A DNA stretch of 64,000 bases, from the NCBI GenBank assembly GCA_004299485.1, contig SCQP01000002.1:124001-188000 (forward strand), in the 5' to 3' direction. Shown piece after piece: positions 16,779 through 25,764 of this stretch. Positions within the stretch are counted from its first letter, which is position 1; each line of letters begins with the position of its first letter. The notes below the pieces were generated by a model. It was not told the origin of the DNA. It worked only from the letters and a program-made list of their open reading frames with translations, and made no database searches. The stretch is from Acidobacteriota bacterium. GTDB taxonomy: Bacteria; Acidobacteriota; Terriglobia; Terriglobales; SCQP01. A program made the translations under genes and the position numbers.

Positions 16779-18056
16779 TTAGGCGGCGGTAGGTGCAAGT
16801 GCGGCGGGCTGCGCCGGTGGCAGCGGAGCAGCGAGATAGGCTTCGAGGTTGCTGAGCTTGGGAGCCAGTACAGGAATGGGCGCCTGCACGGAGTTGATGG
16901 CGTCGAGCGTTTTCAAGCCGTTGCCGGTGATGACCAGAACGAGCGGGCGATCGGGGTCGACGCGCTTCTGCGCCACCAGCTTTTGGGCTACGGCGACAGT
17001 GACGCCCGCCGCGGTTTCGCCGAATATGCCTTCGGTACGGGCAAGAAGCTGCATGCCGGCCACGATTTCGGCGTCGGTGGCGTCTTCCGCCCAGCCGCCG
17101 GTCTGGCGGATGGTGCGCGCCGCGTAGAAACCATCGGCAGGGCTGCCAATGGCGAGCGAGCGGGCGATGGTGTTGGGACGCTGGGGTTCGATTTCATCGC
17201 GTCCGGCTTTGACCGCCTGACTGATGGGTGAGCAGCCGGTGGCCTGAGCGCCGCAAATGCGCGCGCCCTCGCTGTTGGTGACCCAGCCGAGCTGGCGCAG
17301 TTCGTCAAAGGCCTTGGCGATTTTGCCGATAAGCGAGCCGCCAGCCATAGGACAAACCACAGCGCCGGGCAGACGCCAGCCGAGCTGCTCGGCGATTTCG
17401 TAACCGACCGTTTTCGAGCCCTCGGCGTAGTAGGGGCGCAGGTTGACGTTGACGATGCCCCAAGGATAGCGCTGCGCGATTTCCGAGCAGAGGCGGTTCA
17501 CCTGATCGTAGTTGCCTTTGAACTTGATGAGGCGTGCGCCGTAGACCAGAGTGTTGGCGATTTTGGCTTCTTCGAGATCGGCAGGCGTGAAGATGTAGGC
17601 TTCGAAGCCTGCCGCTGCAGCGCCAGCCGCGAGCGCATTGGCGAGATTGCCGGTGGAGGAACAGGCAACGGTGGAGAAGCCAAACTCGCGCGCTTTGCTC
17701 AGTGCGATGGCCACGACGCGATCCTTGAACGAGAGCGTCGGGAAGTTGACAGCGTCGTTTTTGATATAGAGATCACGCACGCCCAGGGCTTTGGCCAGCG
17801 TAGGAGCGGCGAGCAACGGCGTGCCGCCTACAGGGCGTTCCCGCGCGCTGGGTTCATCGGCTACCGGCAGAAACTCGCGGTAGCGCCAGATCGAGTGGGC
17901 GCGCGTGCGCAAGCGGTCGGGCGAGACGGCGTGGCCGATGCCTTCGAGGTCGTAGCGGACTTCGAGAGGCGCAAAACACTCGTCGCACCCCGCCATCGGT
18001 TGAGGAGGGAACTGCTTGCCGCAATCGCGACACTGTAGGCCAAGCTCGAAACTCAT
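16779..18056 (-). CDS. thrC: threonine synthase-like PLP enzyme with N-terminal zinc ribbon
   Basis: 425-residue fold-type II PLP enzyme. An N-terminal zinc ribbon has C9, C12, C24 and C27; the PLP lysine is K111 in LSFKDR; glycine-rich phosphate loops (SSTGNLANA, MAGGSL) follow. By family it converts O-phosphohomoserine to threonine. I start it at ATG 18054-18056, preceded by GAAAGGAAG, not at the longer upstream frame, which would run through the terminator. It is preceded by a SAM-I riboswitch and followed by a sulfur-carrier gene. Threonine is not an expected target of SAM feedback, so sulfur transfer to phosphohomoserine (making homocysteine) is a real alternative, although unproven. Confidence 0.85.
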   Translation of the reverse strand: MSFELGLQCRDCGKQFPPQPMAGCDECFAPLEVRYDLEGIGHAVSPDRLRTRAHSIWRYREFLPVADEPSARERPVGGTPLLAAPTLAKALGVRDLYIKNDAVNFPTLSFKDRVVAIALSKAREFGFSTVACSSTGNLANALAAGAAAAGFEAYIFTPADLEEAKIANTLVYGARLIKFKGNYDQVNRLCSEIAQRYPWGIVNVNLRPYYAEGSKTVGYEIAEQLGWRLPGAVVCPMAGGSLIGKIAKAFDELRQLGWVTNSEGARICGAQATGCSPISQAVKAGRDEIEPQRPNTIARSLAIGSPADGFYAARTIRQTGGWAEDATDAEIVAGMQLLARTEGIFGETAAGVTVAVAQKLVAQKRVDPDRPLVLVITGNGLKTLDAINSVQAPIPVLAPKLSNLEAYLAAPLPPAQPAALAPTAA

Positions 18057-18080
18057 GCCATGCTTCCTTTCGTGCCCAAT

Positions 18081-18108
18081 AAAAAACCCCTTCCCGCTGG
18101 GGAAGAGG
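18081..18108 (-). terminator. intrinsic terminator of the SAM riboswitch
   Basis: On the minus strand a nine-base stem (CCTCTTCCC with GGGAAGGGG) closes a four-base loop and is followed by six T. It ends about 25 bases before the thrC start. The 5' arm TCTTCCCC can instead pair with GGGGAAAGA at the 3' edge of the aptamer, giving the expected antiterminator when SAM is low. Confidence 0.88.
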
Positions 18109-18144
18109 TAATGGAAGCCGGCTGGCCGTTGGCTGCGCAGCCCC

Positions 18145-18271
18145 ATCTCATCTTTCCCCTTGCCTCCACGCGGGAAGCTCGGGCAGGAATTGGCACCTCG
18201 ACGCTCCGCCTGTACGGAGCCGGTTGCCGTGGCTTCATCGGGCCTGTTCCCTCAGCCACTCTTGATAAGAT
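18145..18271 (-). ncRNA. SAM-I (S-box) riboswitch aptamer
   Basis: The minus strand shows the S-box consensus in order: P1 5' strand ATCTTATC, then AAGAG, GGCTGAGGGA, GGCCCGATGAAGCC, GGCAACC, a variable stem, GGTGCCAATTCC, and the P1 3' strand GATGAGAT, which pairs with ATCTTATC with one G-U. SAM-I aptamers bind S-adenosylmethionine and turn off sulfur and methionine genes. The intrinsic terminator that follows makes this a transcriptional OFF switch for the thrC-like gene and the sulfur carrier. Confidence 0.93.
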
Positions 18272-18346
18272 TCAGGGGTACTGAATCGGGCTATTCGGTT
18301 GTCTCTTCGAGTATCACTGCAACCGGCCGTCACGTCAAGGGGCATA

Positions 18347-19066
18347 TTGCAAGTCAAAGTTACTGAATCGGAAATCAGATGGGTGGCAGAGGCAACGGAT
18401 ATCCTGGCAAGCGTACTTCAGGCGAAGCCGGAGGCACGAATTGGCTGGCCGACGGGGACCACCCCGCTGCCGTTCTATGCGGAACTACGGCGGCGCGCTG
18501 CCATCGGTAGTCTGGCGGCGCAAGCGTCGCGTGCGGTGATGCTCGACGAGTATCTTGATCCGCCCGAAGCAGCATTTTCCTCCTGGTCTTGGCTTTGGCG
18601 GGAAGTATGGACACCGCTCAGGCTGGGGCGAGAACAAGTGTTGCGGATGCCACACCGTAGTCCGGGGATCGATGCAGCCTGCGGTGAATTCGAGCGCGCG
18701 CTCGCCGAGGGCGGAGGGTGTGATCTGCTGATATTAGGGTTGGGAGCGAATGGGCACGTTGGGTTCAATGAGCCAGGTACGGCGATGGATACGCGGACGC
18801 GTGTGGTGAAGCTGACCGCGGAAACGGCTGACGCCAACGCGGCGTATTGGCGGGGACGGTTTACGCCGGAGTTTGCGGTGACCATGGGGATGGCCACGAT
18901 TTTGGAAGCCCGGCAAATACTCCTTTTGGTGCGCGGCGGAGCGAAAGCGGACGTGTTGCGGCGGATGTTGCACGACCCGGTCAGCTCGGAACTGCCCGCA
19001 ACTTTTTTGCGGGAGCATGAAGGGCTGACGATTTTGGCTGATCCGGAGGCGGCGGCCGAGCTGTGA
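18347..19066 (+). CDS. nagB: glucosamine-6-phosphate deaminase
   Basis: 239-residue enzyme of the NagB/6-phosphogluconolactonase fold that converts glucosamine-6-phosphate to fructose-6-phosphate and ammonia. Landmarks are GWPTGTTPLPFY, MLDEYL (active-site Asp/Glu), LGLGANGHVGFNEPG with the catalytic His, and a VTMGMATIL segment. I prefer TTG 18347 (AAGGGG five bases upstream; product begins MQVKV after the start) over TTG 18299. It overlaps thrB by four bases, an unexpected operon partner. The gene diverges from the riboswitch-controlled operon. Confidence 0.85.
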   Translation: MQVKVTESEIRWVAEATDILASVLQAKPEARIGWPTGTTPLPFYAELRRRAAIGSLAAQASRAVMLDEYLDPPEAAFSSWSWLWREVWTPLRLGREQVLRMPHRSPGIDAACGEFERALAEGGGCDLLILGLGANGHVGFNEPGTAMDTRTRVVKLTAETADANAAYWRGRFTPEFAVTMGMATILEARQILLLVRGGAKADVLRRMLHDPVSSELPATFLREHEGLTILADPEAAAEL

Positions 19067-19980
19067 GCGCTGCCGAAGAAACCCTGTCGCTGGCGCTGCC
19101 GGCGAGTTCGGCCAACCTGGGGCCGGCATTCGATGCCGCGGCGGTCGCGTGGAACTGCAATCTGCGTGTACGGGCGCAGCTCGCTGATACGTTTGCGGTG
19201 CAAGCCACCGGGCGCGAGCGTGAGCTGTGCGGCGAGGTACGCGATCATCTGATTCTGAACGTCTATCGCTCAATCCTGGAGCGCGAGGGTCGCGCCGTGA
19301 GGCCGTTGGCGTTAGAGCTGGACAACGAGATTCCGGTGGGCAAAGGTTGCGGCTCTTCGGCGGCGGCGCGGTTGGCGGGCGTAGCGCTGGCTGTGCACTT
19401 CGGACGGCTGGGCTGGAGTGCGCAGACGATCGCGGAAGAAGCGGCCCGGCTCGAAGGACATGCGGACAACGTTGCCGCGTGCTGGTGGGGGGGATTTGTG
19501 GTGGTGCAAACGCAGCCCAGTGGCCTGCGCTGGCTGCAGGTGAGCCAAGAGAAACGGTGGCCGCTGTTGTTGGTGGTGCCGCGCGAGGCGCTGGCGACCG
19601 AGCGCGCCCGGGCAGTGTTGCCGGAAACGTATCGCCGTGCCGACGCCGTCAGCAACGTGCAAAACGCCATGTTGCTCGCATGCGCCTGGCAACAAGGGCG
19701 TGGAGACTTGCTGACCGCGGCCATGCGCGACCGGATGCACCAACCCTTTCGTGCACCCCTGTGCCCGCTGCTGGACGCGCTTAGTTCGCTCGCGGGGTGC
19801 AACGGGATATTGGGCTGTTGCCTAAGCGGCGCCGGCCCTGCGGTGCTGCTGGTGGTTGCCGATGCGGCTGCTGCGGTTCCGGCGGTGCAGGCCCGGCTAA
19901 GCGAAGTCAGGTTGGAGGCCGAAATACTGGAGGCGGCCGTGGTGACGGAGGGTCCGGGGCAAAAATGGCGGAACGGATGA
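19063..19980 (+). CDS. thrB: homoserine kinase
   Basis: 305-residue GHMP kinase that makes O-phosphohomoserine. The three GHMP motifs are PASSANLGPAFD at the N-terminus, PVGKGCGSSAA (ATP loop, near residue 91) and LSGAGPAVLL near the C-terminus. GTG 19063 overlaps the nagB stop (GTGA), and the 3' end overlaps hom. Its product is the substrate of the ThrC-like enzyme encoded on the opposite strand about 1 kb away. Confidence 0.93.
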   Translation: MSAAEETLSLALPASSANLGPAFDAAAVAWNCNLRVRAQLADTFAVQATGRERELCGEVRDHLILNVYRSILEREGRAVRPLALELDNEIPVGKGCGSSAAARLAGVALAVHFGRLGWSAQTIAEEAARLEGHADNVAACWWGGFVVVQTQPSGLRWLQVSQEKRWPLLLVVPREALATERARAVLPETYRRADAVSNVQNAMLLACAWQQGRGDLLTAAMRDRMHQPFRAPLCPLLDALSSLAGCNGILGCCLSGAGPAVLLVVADAAAAVPAVQARLSEVRLEAEILEAAVVTEGPGQKWRNG

Positions 19981-21266
19981 AAACGGTACGGATAGGGATT
20001 GCCGGATTTGGAACCGTGGGTCACGCGGTAGCAGCGATATTGCAGTCGCACGGGCATGACATTGCGCAGCGGTGCGGAGCGCACGTCAAAGTTAGCGTTG
20101 TCTGCCGGCGCAGCACAATCGCCGCAGCCGAAATCCCCGAAGGAGCGGAAGCCGTTCAGGACTGGCGCCAGGTGGCCGAGAGTCCGAACGTAGATCTGGT
20201 AGTCGAGACCATGGGCGGCACGGGGGCGGCGCGGGAGCTGGCCGTGGCGGCGCTGGAATACGGCAAGCCTTTGATTACGGCGAACAAGAACCTGCTGGCC
20301 GCGCATGGCGAGCAACTGATGCGCTTGGCCAAGCAGCAGAATCTGCCGTTGGGATTTGAAGCTGCCGTGGCGGGAGGCATTCCGGTAATCCGGGCGATTG
20401 CGGAAGGCACGGCGGCCGACCGGTTGCGGGCGGTGTACGGAATTTTGAACGGGACCGCGAACTATATCCTGACGCGCATGGAAGCCGAAGGAGCTGAGTT
20501 CGACGCAGTGCTGCAAGAAGCCCAGCGGCTGGGTTACGCCGAGGCCAATCCGGCGGCCGATGTAGACGGTATCGATGCGCGCGACAAACTCGCGATCCTG
20601 GCGCGACTGGCGTTCGGAGCGCGCGTGCTGCCGACGTCGATCCCGACGAGCGGCATTCGCGGGTTGGGCGCGGTTGACATGACCTATGCGCGGCAGTTGC
20701 GATCGGTGATCCGTTTGGTGGGGGCGGCGGAGTACAGCGAGAGTGGCCTGGCGCTGTCGGTGCGGCCGTGGCTGGTGGATCAGCGCTCGATGCTGGCCAA
20801 AGTGGAAGGCGTGAACAACGCCGTGTTTGTCGAAGGCGAACGGGTCGGGACGCAGATGTTTTACGGGCGCGGCGCGGGGGGTGATGCGACCGCGGTGGCC
20901 GTGCTATCTGACGTGATGGAGATTGCAGGCGATTGGGCCGCAGGGCGCACGTCGGCGAAGTTTGCCGGAGGTTTTCTGCCGACACGGGATCTGCTGCTTT
21001 GCCGCGTGCCTCCCGCTGTGCGCTGGTACTTGCGGCTGGTCATCCGCGACCGGACGGGAGTGTTGGCGCGCGTCGCGGCGATTCTGGCCGAGCACGGCAT
21101 CAACATCGATTTTGTATTGCAGCAGCCGGGCATGAACAAGGAGCGGCTGCCATTCGTGATTACGGTCGAGCCGGTGAGCGAACCTGATCTTATGCGCGCC
21201 GTCGCCGCCATTAACGCTACTGACGCCGTGCTGGAGCCGGTGCTGCCGCTGCGGATGCAAGCGTAA
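19977..21266 (+). CDS. hom: homoserine dehydrogenase with ACT domain
   Basis: 429-residue NAD(P)H-dependent enzyme that reduces aspartate semialdehyde to homoserine. It has the N-terminal Rossmann motif GIAGFGTVGHAV, the TANKNLLA active-site entry, the GILNGTANYILTRM signature, the AEANPAADVDGIDARDKL catalytic region, and a C-terminal ACT regulatory domain (residues about 350-420), the usual site of threonine feedback. ATG 19977 gives a four-base overlap with thrB; ATG 19965 is also possible. Only 11 bases separate its stop from that of the converging phage terminase gene, so this is the left edge of the phage block. Confidence 0.94.
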   Translation: MKTVRIGIAGFGTVGHAVAAILQSHGHDIAQRCGAHVKVSVVCRRSTIAAAEIPEGAEAVQDWRQVAESPNVDLVVETMGGTGAARELAVAALEYGKPLITANKNLLAAHGEQLMRLAKQQNLPLGFEAAVAGGIPVIRAIAEGTAADRLRAVYGILNGTANYILTRMEAEGAEFDAVLQEAQRLGYAEANPAADVDGIDARDKLAILARLAFGARVLPTSIPTSGIRGLGAVDMTYARQLRSVIRLVGAAEYSESGLALSVRPWLVDQRSMLAKVEGVNNAVFVEGERVGTQMFYGRGAGGDATAVAVLSDVMEIAGDWAAGRTSAKFAGGFLPTRDLLLCRVPPAVRWYLRLVIRDRTGVLARVAAILAEHGINIDFVLQQPGMNKERLPFVITVEPVSEPDLMRAVAAINATDAVLEPVLPLRMQA

Positions 21267-21277
21267 GAAGCTTACCG

Positions 21278-22723
21278 CTACAGTTCGCGCACGCGGCGGG
21301 AAGAGAGGTAATTTCCGTTGGAGGCTTGGCGGAGGCGATTTTCGGCGAGGCGGCGCTGAAGGGCGGCAATGGTGGGGTCGCCACTGGTGACCTGGCGCTG
21401 AAGCTGCGTTTCGCGCGGTTCGGCGGCCGGTGCAACGTAGCTGTAGACGCCGTAACGCAGGGCGTCGAGGCAGTCATCGAGCGGATCACCGCTGACTTTG
21501 AGGATGTCGTCGGGGCGGTTGGGATCGTGAATGCGCGAGGGCAGCGCCTCGCGCAACTGGCGGCAGCCGTCGCAGAGCAACAAGCGGCCGCTGTCCAGTT
21601 GTGAGTAGACCAACATAGCGCCGCCGATGCGGTCGTTGGAGGCCGGCGTGAAGCCGATGCCGGCGGCTTGCTGCATCTGGTCTGCCAGGCTGTGGCCGTC
21701 ACCGCGGTCGGCCCAGGCGTCGGGCGAGAGATACCAGGCAACGATGTGACAGCCGTCGCGTTGCCAGCGGGTTTTCAGCGCGCGCGCGAAATCGGCGGCC
21801 TGCTGGTGCTTGGCGGTGTATTCCTCAAGGACATAGGTGGTGCCTTCGGGCGATTTGGTGAACAGATACGCGGCGGCCTGACTGATATTGAAGCCGTAAT
21901 CGGCCGCCACCCAGCGGGGCCACCAGCCCTCGACGGGTGCGATGGCTCGCTTGACGATCATGCGCTCGGGCATCCAGTTGTCGAAGTACTGGCCCTCGTA
22001 GACATCCCAGCAGCCATCGAGCAGCGCCTTGCGGAAGGCACCGGGCAGCGATTCGAGTGAGGCCACGTAGTCGGCGCCGAGGAGGGAATGATCGGTGACG
22101 CGGCCAGGGATGAAGCAGGTGGATTTGCCGATGAGGCGTCCGTCACTCGGCCATGCGGCGTCGTTGTAGGTGCGGTAGGGGACGCGTGAATCCGGGCCGA
22201 TGTGGCAGTGGGTACAGGTCTCGCCGTGAAAAATGGCCTTATGCGTTCCGTGGCCGATGTTGCCGGGATTGCTCGCCAGGCGGACACGCAAGCGCAGGTC
22301 GGCTGAAGTCGAGCGCAGGCGGCTGAGCATGTAGCGGATCGGAAATTCGCTGAAGTGGGTACTTTCGTCAAAGCCGATGAAGCTGTACTCGGCGCCCTGA
22401 TAGCGATAAATGTCTTTGTCGGATTCACAGTAGGCAAACTCGACGGTGGCGCCGGAGGGAAAAGTCCACCGCCGTTTCTGCTCGTTATACACGCCGTCCG
22501 TGGCAGCGTAGAGCTCGCGGCTCCGGCGGATCAGCGACTTTTCGAGCTCCGGGTAGCTGCGCCGGAAGAGAACTGCCCGGAGGCCGGGATGCGTAACCTC
22601 GCGGACGGCATCGACGAGAAGAGTTTCCGACTTCAGTGAGCCGGCTGCTCCGCCGAACAGCAGAATGTCGGCAGCGCAGTCGAGGGCCTCCTGCTGCGCG
22701 CGGCTGCGCGGCTGCCAGTCCAT
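21278..22723 (-). CDS. phage terminase large subunit
   Basis: 481-residue packaging motor. The N-terminal ATPase has a Walker A variant GGAAGSLKS (24-32), with Leu before the Lys, and Walker B YSFIGFDEST with D119/E120. SNPGN follows as motif III. The C-terminal RNase H-like nuclease begins near WVAADYG (D275), with further acidic residues in DPLDDCLDALRYG. It cuts and pumps phage DNA into the prohead through the portal. It is the last gene of the operon, as in T7-like phages; the small subunit is not recognisable among its neighbours. Confidence 0.9.
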   Translation of the reverse strand: MDWQPRSRAQQEALDCAADILLFGGAAGSLKSETLLVDAVREVTHPGLRAVLFRRSYPELEKSLIRRSRELYAATDGVYNEQKRRWTFPSGATVEFAYCESDKDIYRYQGAEYSFIGFDESTHFSEFPIRYMLSRLRSTSADLRLRVRLASNPGNIGHGTHKAIFHGETCTHCHIGPDSRVPYRTYNDAAWPSDGRLIGKSTCFIPGRVTDHSLLGADYVASLESLPGAFRKALLDGCWDVYEGQYFDNWMPERMIVKRAIAPVEGWWPRWVAADYGFNISQAAAYLFTKSPEGTTYVLEEYTAKHQQAADFARALKTRWQRDGCHIVAWYLSPDAWADRGDGHSLADQMQQAAGIGFTPASNDRIGGAMLVYSQLDSGRLLLCDGCRQLREALPSRIHDPNRPDDILKVSGDPLDDCLDALRYGVYSYVAPAAEPRETQLQRQVTSGDPTIAALQRRLAENRLRQASNGNYLSSRRVREL

Positions 22724-22761
22724 CGGCTAGAGAAGTGCGGCGAGCGCCGGGCCATGAGGCA

Positions 22762-23211
22762 TCATGACCGCTTGCGCAGCGCGTGCGGAAAAGCGGCAAA
22801 GCGGTCGGCCGCGATAGGCCGGCGCGGTAACGCGAAGGGATAGGCGCCTACCGGTCCTTGCGGTACGCCGACGTTGTTTGTGGTGCCGGTGGGCGGAGGC
22901 ATGAGCAGGCCGAAAAAGGCAGGATTGCCCAAGTCGACTTCATGGCCGGCCTCGATTTCCCCAGCCATGGGCTGATCGGCGTTAGGCACGCGCGCGGCCG
23001 CATCCACGCCCGCAACTTCTGGTGGCTCAGGTTCACCGCTGGGCGTGAAGCTGGCCGTGCGCGCACGGCGAGCGGCGTCCCAGCCCGGCGAGCCTGGGCC
23101 GCTGTTATCGGGCAGCGCGGCCAGCAACTTCACAGCGAGGGGATGCAGCCAGGGATGGCGTTCGGTGACGATGTCGCGTTTGTCGAGGCCGGTGAGTCGA
23201 GGATCAATCAT
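22762..23211 (-). CDS. phage-block protein, unknown function
   Basis: 149 residues, no match recognised. The N-terminal third is helical (HPWLHPLAVKLLAALPDN); the rest is rich in Pro, Gly and Ala with little predicted order (MPPPTGTTNNVGVPQGPVG). AGGAG lies eight bases upstream of the ATG. Its place just before terminase would suit a small terminase subunit or a virion component, but no HTH motif is visible. Confidence 0.65.
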   Translation of the reverse strand: MIDPRLTGLDKRDIVTERHPWLHPLAVKLLAALPDNSGPGSPGWDAARRARTASFTPSGEPEPPEVAGVDAAARVPNADQPMAGEIEAGHEVDLGNPAFFGLLMPPPTGTTNNVGVPQGPVGAYPFALPRRPIAADRFAAFPHALRKRS

Positions 23212-23222
23212 CGCTTGTTCTC

Positions 23223-23768
23223 CTAAATCTGGAAGCGGCCGCCAAGGCCGCCGCGCAGCACCCGCGACCAGAAGCCAGGATTATCGGCGACTTGGCCCTG
23301 CGTGCCGACAAGACGGCTAACGTTGTCCAGGGCGCCATTGGCGGCGCTGGTGGAGGCGCCATACAGGCGGTCGAGGCCGCCAAGAGCGTTTTGCGTGCCT
23401 TGGATGCGAGCGTTACCAAAACCTTGCGCTAACGATCCCATGGCCTGGGCTTGCTGCTGGCCCTGGCCGCGGGCAAGCTGCTCCTCGGTGGCGTTCATGC
23501 CTGCAGAATTGCCGGTACGGGCTGCCCGGTCACGTTCCCGCGCAGCCGCAGCGCCAAACGCGCCTGCGAGCGAGCCAAGTTCCGCTTGCGTCATCGCTTG
23601 TTTTTCGCCGGTGGTATAGCCAGGGCTGGCAGCCTCGCTCTCATAGCCGCTCAGTGCGGGACCGAAGCTGGCGTTCTGATTCGCCATGCCTTGTTGCGCC
23701 GCCTGGTTGGCGTTGGCGTACGCCTGCTGTTCCTGTTGGTTGTAAATCCGCTTGTCACCACGTGCCAT
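23223..23768 (-). CDS. Gln/Ala/Gly-rich phage structural protein
   Basis: 181 residues, strongly biased to Gln, Ala, Gly and Asn (for example QQEQQAYANANQAAQQGMAN), with predicted amphipathic helices and no membrane segment. Proteins of this composition next to tail and portal genes are often internal virion or ejection proteins in short-tailed phages; that role here is inference. It lies 10 bases downstream of the tail protein gene. Confidence 0.65.
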   Translation of the reverse strand: MARGDKRIYNQQEQQAYANANQAAQQGMANQNASFGPALSGYESEAASPGYTTGEKQAMTQAELGSLAGAFGAAAARERDRAARTGNSAGMNATEEQLARGQGQQQAQAMGSLAQGFGNARIQGTQNALGGLDRLYGASTSAANGALDNVSRLVGTQGQVADNPGFWSRVLRGGLGGRFQI

Positions 23769-23778
23769 GGAGTGCTCC

Positions 23779-25761
23779 TCAGAGTGAATTCGCGCGTAGA
23801 GCCCAGGTCGATTTCATGAACAGATAGATCGACTGAAGCTGCATGGAACCTTGCGAACTGTTCAGACGCAGACTAATGGCTTCGCCTTGGACCAGGGCGA
23901 GCGTCTGGTGGCTTGCGCTCGATACCCGATTGAGCGAAACGCTTCCGATCGACTGCGCGGCGCCGCCGTCGGTGATGGATTCCAGTGAGACGGTCGCGGT
24001 GCCGGTGGCCCGGACCTGTATCAACCCAGCCATTTCAATTCCCTGGCGCTGTCGCCGCAGCAACTCGCTCGCGCTGAACGCGCCCGTCGTCAGTGCCCAA
24101 GCAATCGCCGTGCCGCCGTCTTGGGCGCTATCCGGATCCAGCCGGTAAATCGCCCCATCCGGCTGCGCGCTGGCCACGAGCACCTGTTCGTTGACCTGCC
24201 GCCGGTCTGCCGGAAAGTCACCGAGCGTCACCGGCCGCCGCACGGCTACGGCCTGGCTCGCCGCGATGGTGTCCAGGCTCCAGCGCCGCCCCGGAAAGTA
24301 GTGATAGCGCGCGGTGAAGGCGCTGAACCGCTGGCTCGGCTCCCAGCCATCCATGTAGCTGACCTTGTAGATGGTGTCGCACAGCAGGCTGGTGCCGGTG
24401 GGGCAGCCCACGCGCACGGTCTTGTTGTTGTGGTCAATCGCGCACCAGATCAGCGCCGCCTGCGCCCAGTTGATCGCATCCCACGCCCCCGGCTTCAGGT
24501 GCGACGGCCCCAGCAGCTCCTCGCTGATCCACTGCGGCGCCCCGCCATCGAACAAGTAGGCGCCCGACGGGCACACCATAAACACAAAGCTCGTTCCCAC
24601 CGCCAGCGCCCGCGGCGAGCACGCCCCCACGCTATGGGCGATGTGGGTGATCGACCAGGTGGCCGGATCGCCGTCGTTTGGCGTCACCAGGTAGAGTCCC
24701 CTTTCGAGCGCCACGTAAAGCTGATTGCGGAACTCAAAGCAGGCCGTGACCTTGAGGCCGCTGCCTTCGGCGACCTGAAAGAACCCAGTGTCGCCCAGAT
24801 AGAGGCCCGCATCGCCCGGCTCCGAGCAGTAGACGGTGGACGGTTGCGCCGGATCGCCCCACCACAGCAGCCGCTGCGTGGTCTGGCTGAACAACACGCC
24901 CTGGACGTTCGGCAACTGCATCGCCCGGAACTGGTCGGCGGCGTTGTTGCTGGCCGCCAGGTAGTCATCGTCAAAGTTCACCGTGATTGAAGTGGTGGTG
25001 TTGTCGTCAATGACGGTCACGGTCTCGTTTACCCCGTTCACCGTCGCCGGCGTCTCGATGTAGAAGTACGGCCCCGCGCTCGTCCCTCCGGCCACGGTAA
25101 AGGCCACGACACGCGCCACGCACGACTGCGGTCCAGTCGGCAGACTGCTGATGACCGCCTCTTTGCTGCCCACCGCCGTCCAGTTGAACGGCAGCGAAGG
25201 CTGGGAGAGCGAGCCTTCCCGGTTTTTGAACATCACGACGCCATAGCGCGCGCCCGCGGCGATGTTGCCCGCAGTGGCGCTATCGGCGCCGCTCGCCACC
25301 GTGCCCGGAGCGGCAATCGTCACCGGGTCCAGGTTCGTGCCGTCAAACACCGCCGGCGCCGCCGTGCCCGCCAGGCCGGAGCCAAAGGCCAGGTAGGCCC
25401 GGTTATACGCCGAGGCGCCATTCATCCAGGCGCTGGCCGGCAGCACCACCGGCGAGCCGGGCGCGGCACTCACCAGCCGCCCGCTTCCCGCCGCCGATTC
25501 CACATACAGGTTGCCGTCGGCATCGAACACCAGCGGCTGCTCGGCGCCGTTCAACTGCACGTAGTCCACCAGGCCGCGCACGGCGGCGCCCGAAGGCGTG
25601 GCCATCGCCAGCGTCAGCCCCTCGCGCACCGACACCGCCGATTGCGTATAGCGGACGTTGGTCGCCTCTACCATCAGGTCGCAGTCCAGCATCTCCGCCG
25701 GCCAGTTCGTCACCAGGCCCCCAAAGTGCTCGAGCGGCACCGGTGTATAACTCTGTAGCAT
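23779..25761 (-). CDS. phage tail/hub protein, beta-propeller-like (P22 gp10-type role)
   Basis: 660 residues of mainly beta strand with repeating blade-like units (NQLYVALERGLYLV, SFVFMVCPSGAYLFDG, PQWISEELLG) and no signal peptide. The opening MLQSYTPVPLEHFGGLVTNW with ATNVRYTQSAVSVREG resembles tail needle-platform or stabilisation proteins of short-tailed phages. I infer that it plugs the portal or forms the tail hub. Its start codon lies just after the histidine phosphatase stop, suggesting coupled translation. Confidence 0.65.
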   Translation of the reverse strand: MLQSYTPVPLEHFGGLVTNWPAEMLDCDLMVEATNVRYTQSAVSVREGLTLAMATPSGAAVRGLVDYVQLNGAEQPLVFDADGNLYVESAAGSGRLVSAAPGSPVVLPASAWMNGASAYNRAYLAFGSGLAGTAAPAVFDGTNLDPVTIAAPGTVASGADSATAGNIAAGARYGVVMFKNREGSLSQPSLPFNWTAVGSKEAVISSLPTGPQSCVARVVAFTVAGGTSAGPYFYIETPATVNGVNETVTVIDDNTTTSITVNFDDDYLAASNNAADQFRAMQLPNVQGVLFSQTTQRLLWWGDPAQPSTVYCSEPGDAGLYLGDTGFFQVAEGSGLKVTACFEFRNQLYVALERGLYLVTPNDGDPATWSITHIAHSVGACSPRALAVGTSFVFMVCPSGAYLFDGGAPQWISEELLGPSHLKPGAWDAINWAQAALIWCAIDHNNKTVRVGCPTGTSLLCDTIYKVSYMDGWEPSQRFSAFTARYHYFPGRRWSLDTIAASQAVAVRRPVTLGDFPADRRQVNEQVLVASAQPDGAIYRLDPDSAQDGGTAIAWALTTGAFSASELLRRQRQGIEMAGLIQVRATGTATVSLESITDGGAAQSIGSVSLNRVSSASHQTLALVQGEAISLRLNSSQGSMQLQSIYLFMKSTWALRANSL

Positions 25762-25764
25762 GGA

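Noticed and set aside
21267-21277. Terminator between hom and the terminase gene
   Set aside because: A short interrupted inverted repeat (CGTAAG...CTTACCG) exists but is too weak and has no T-run.
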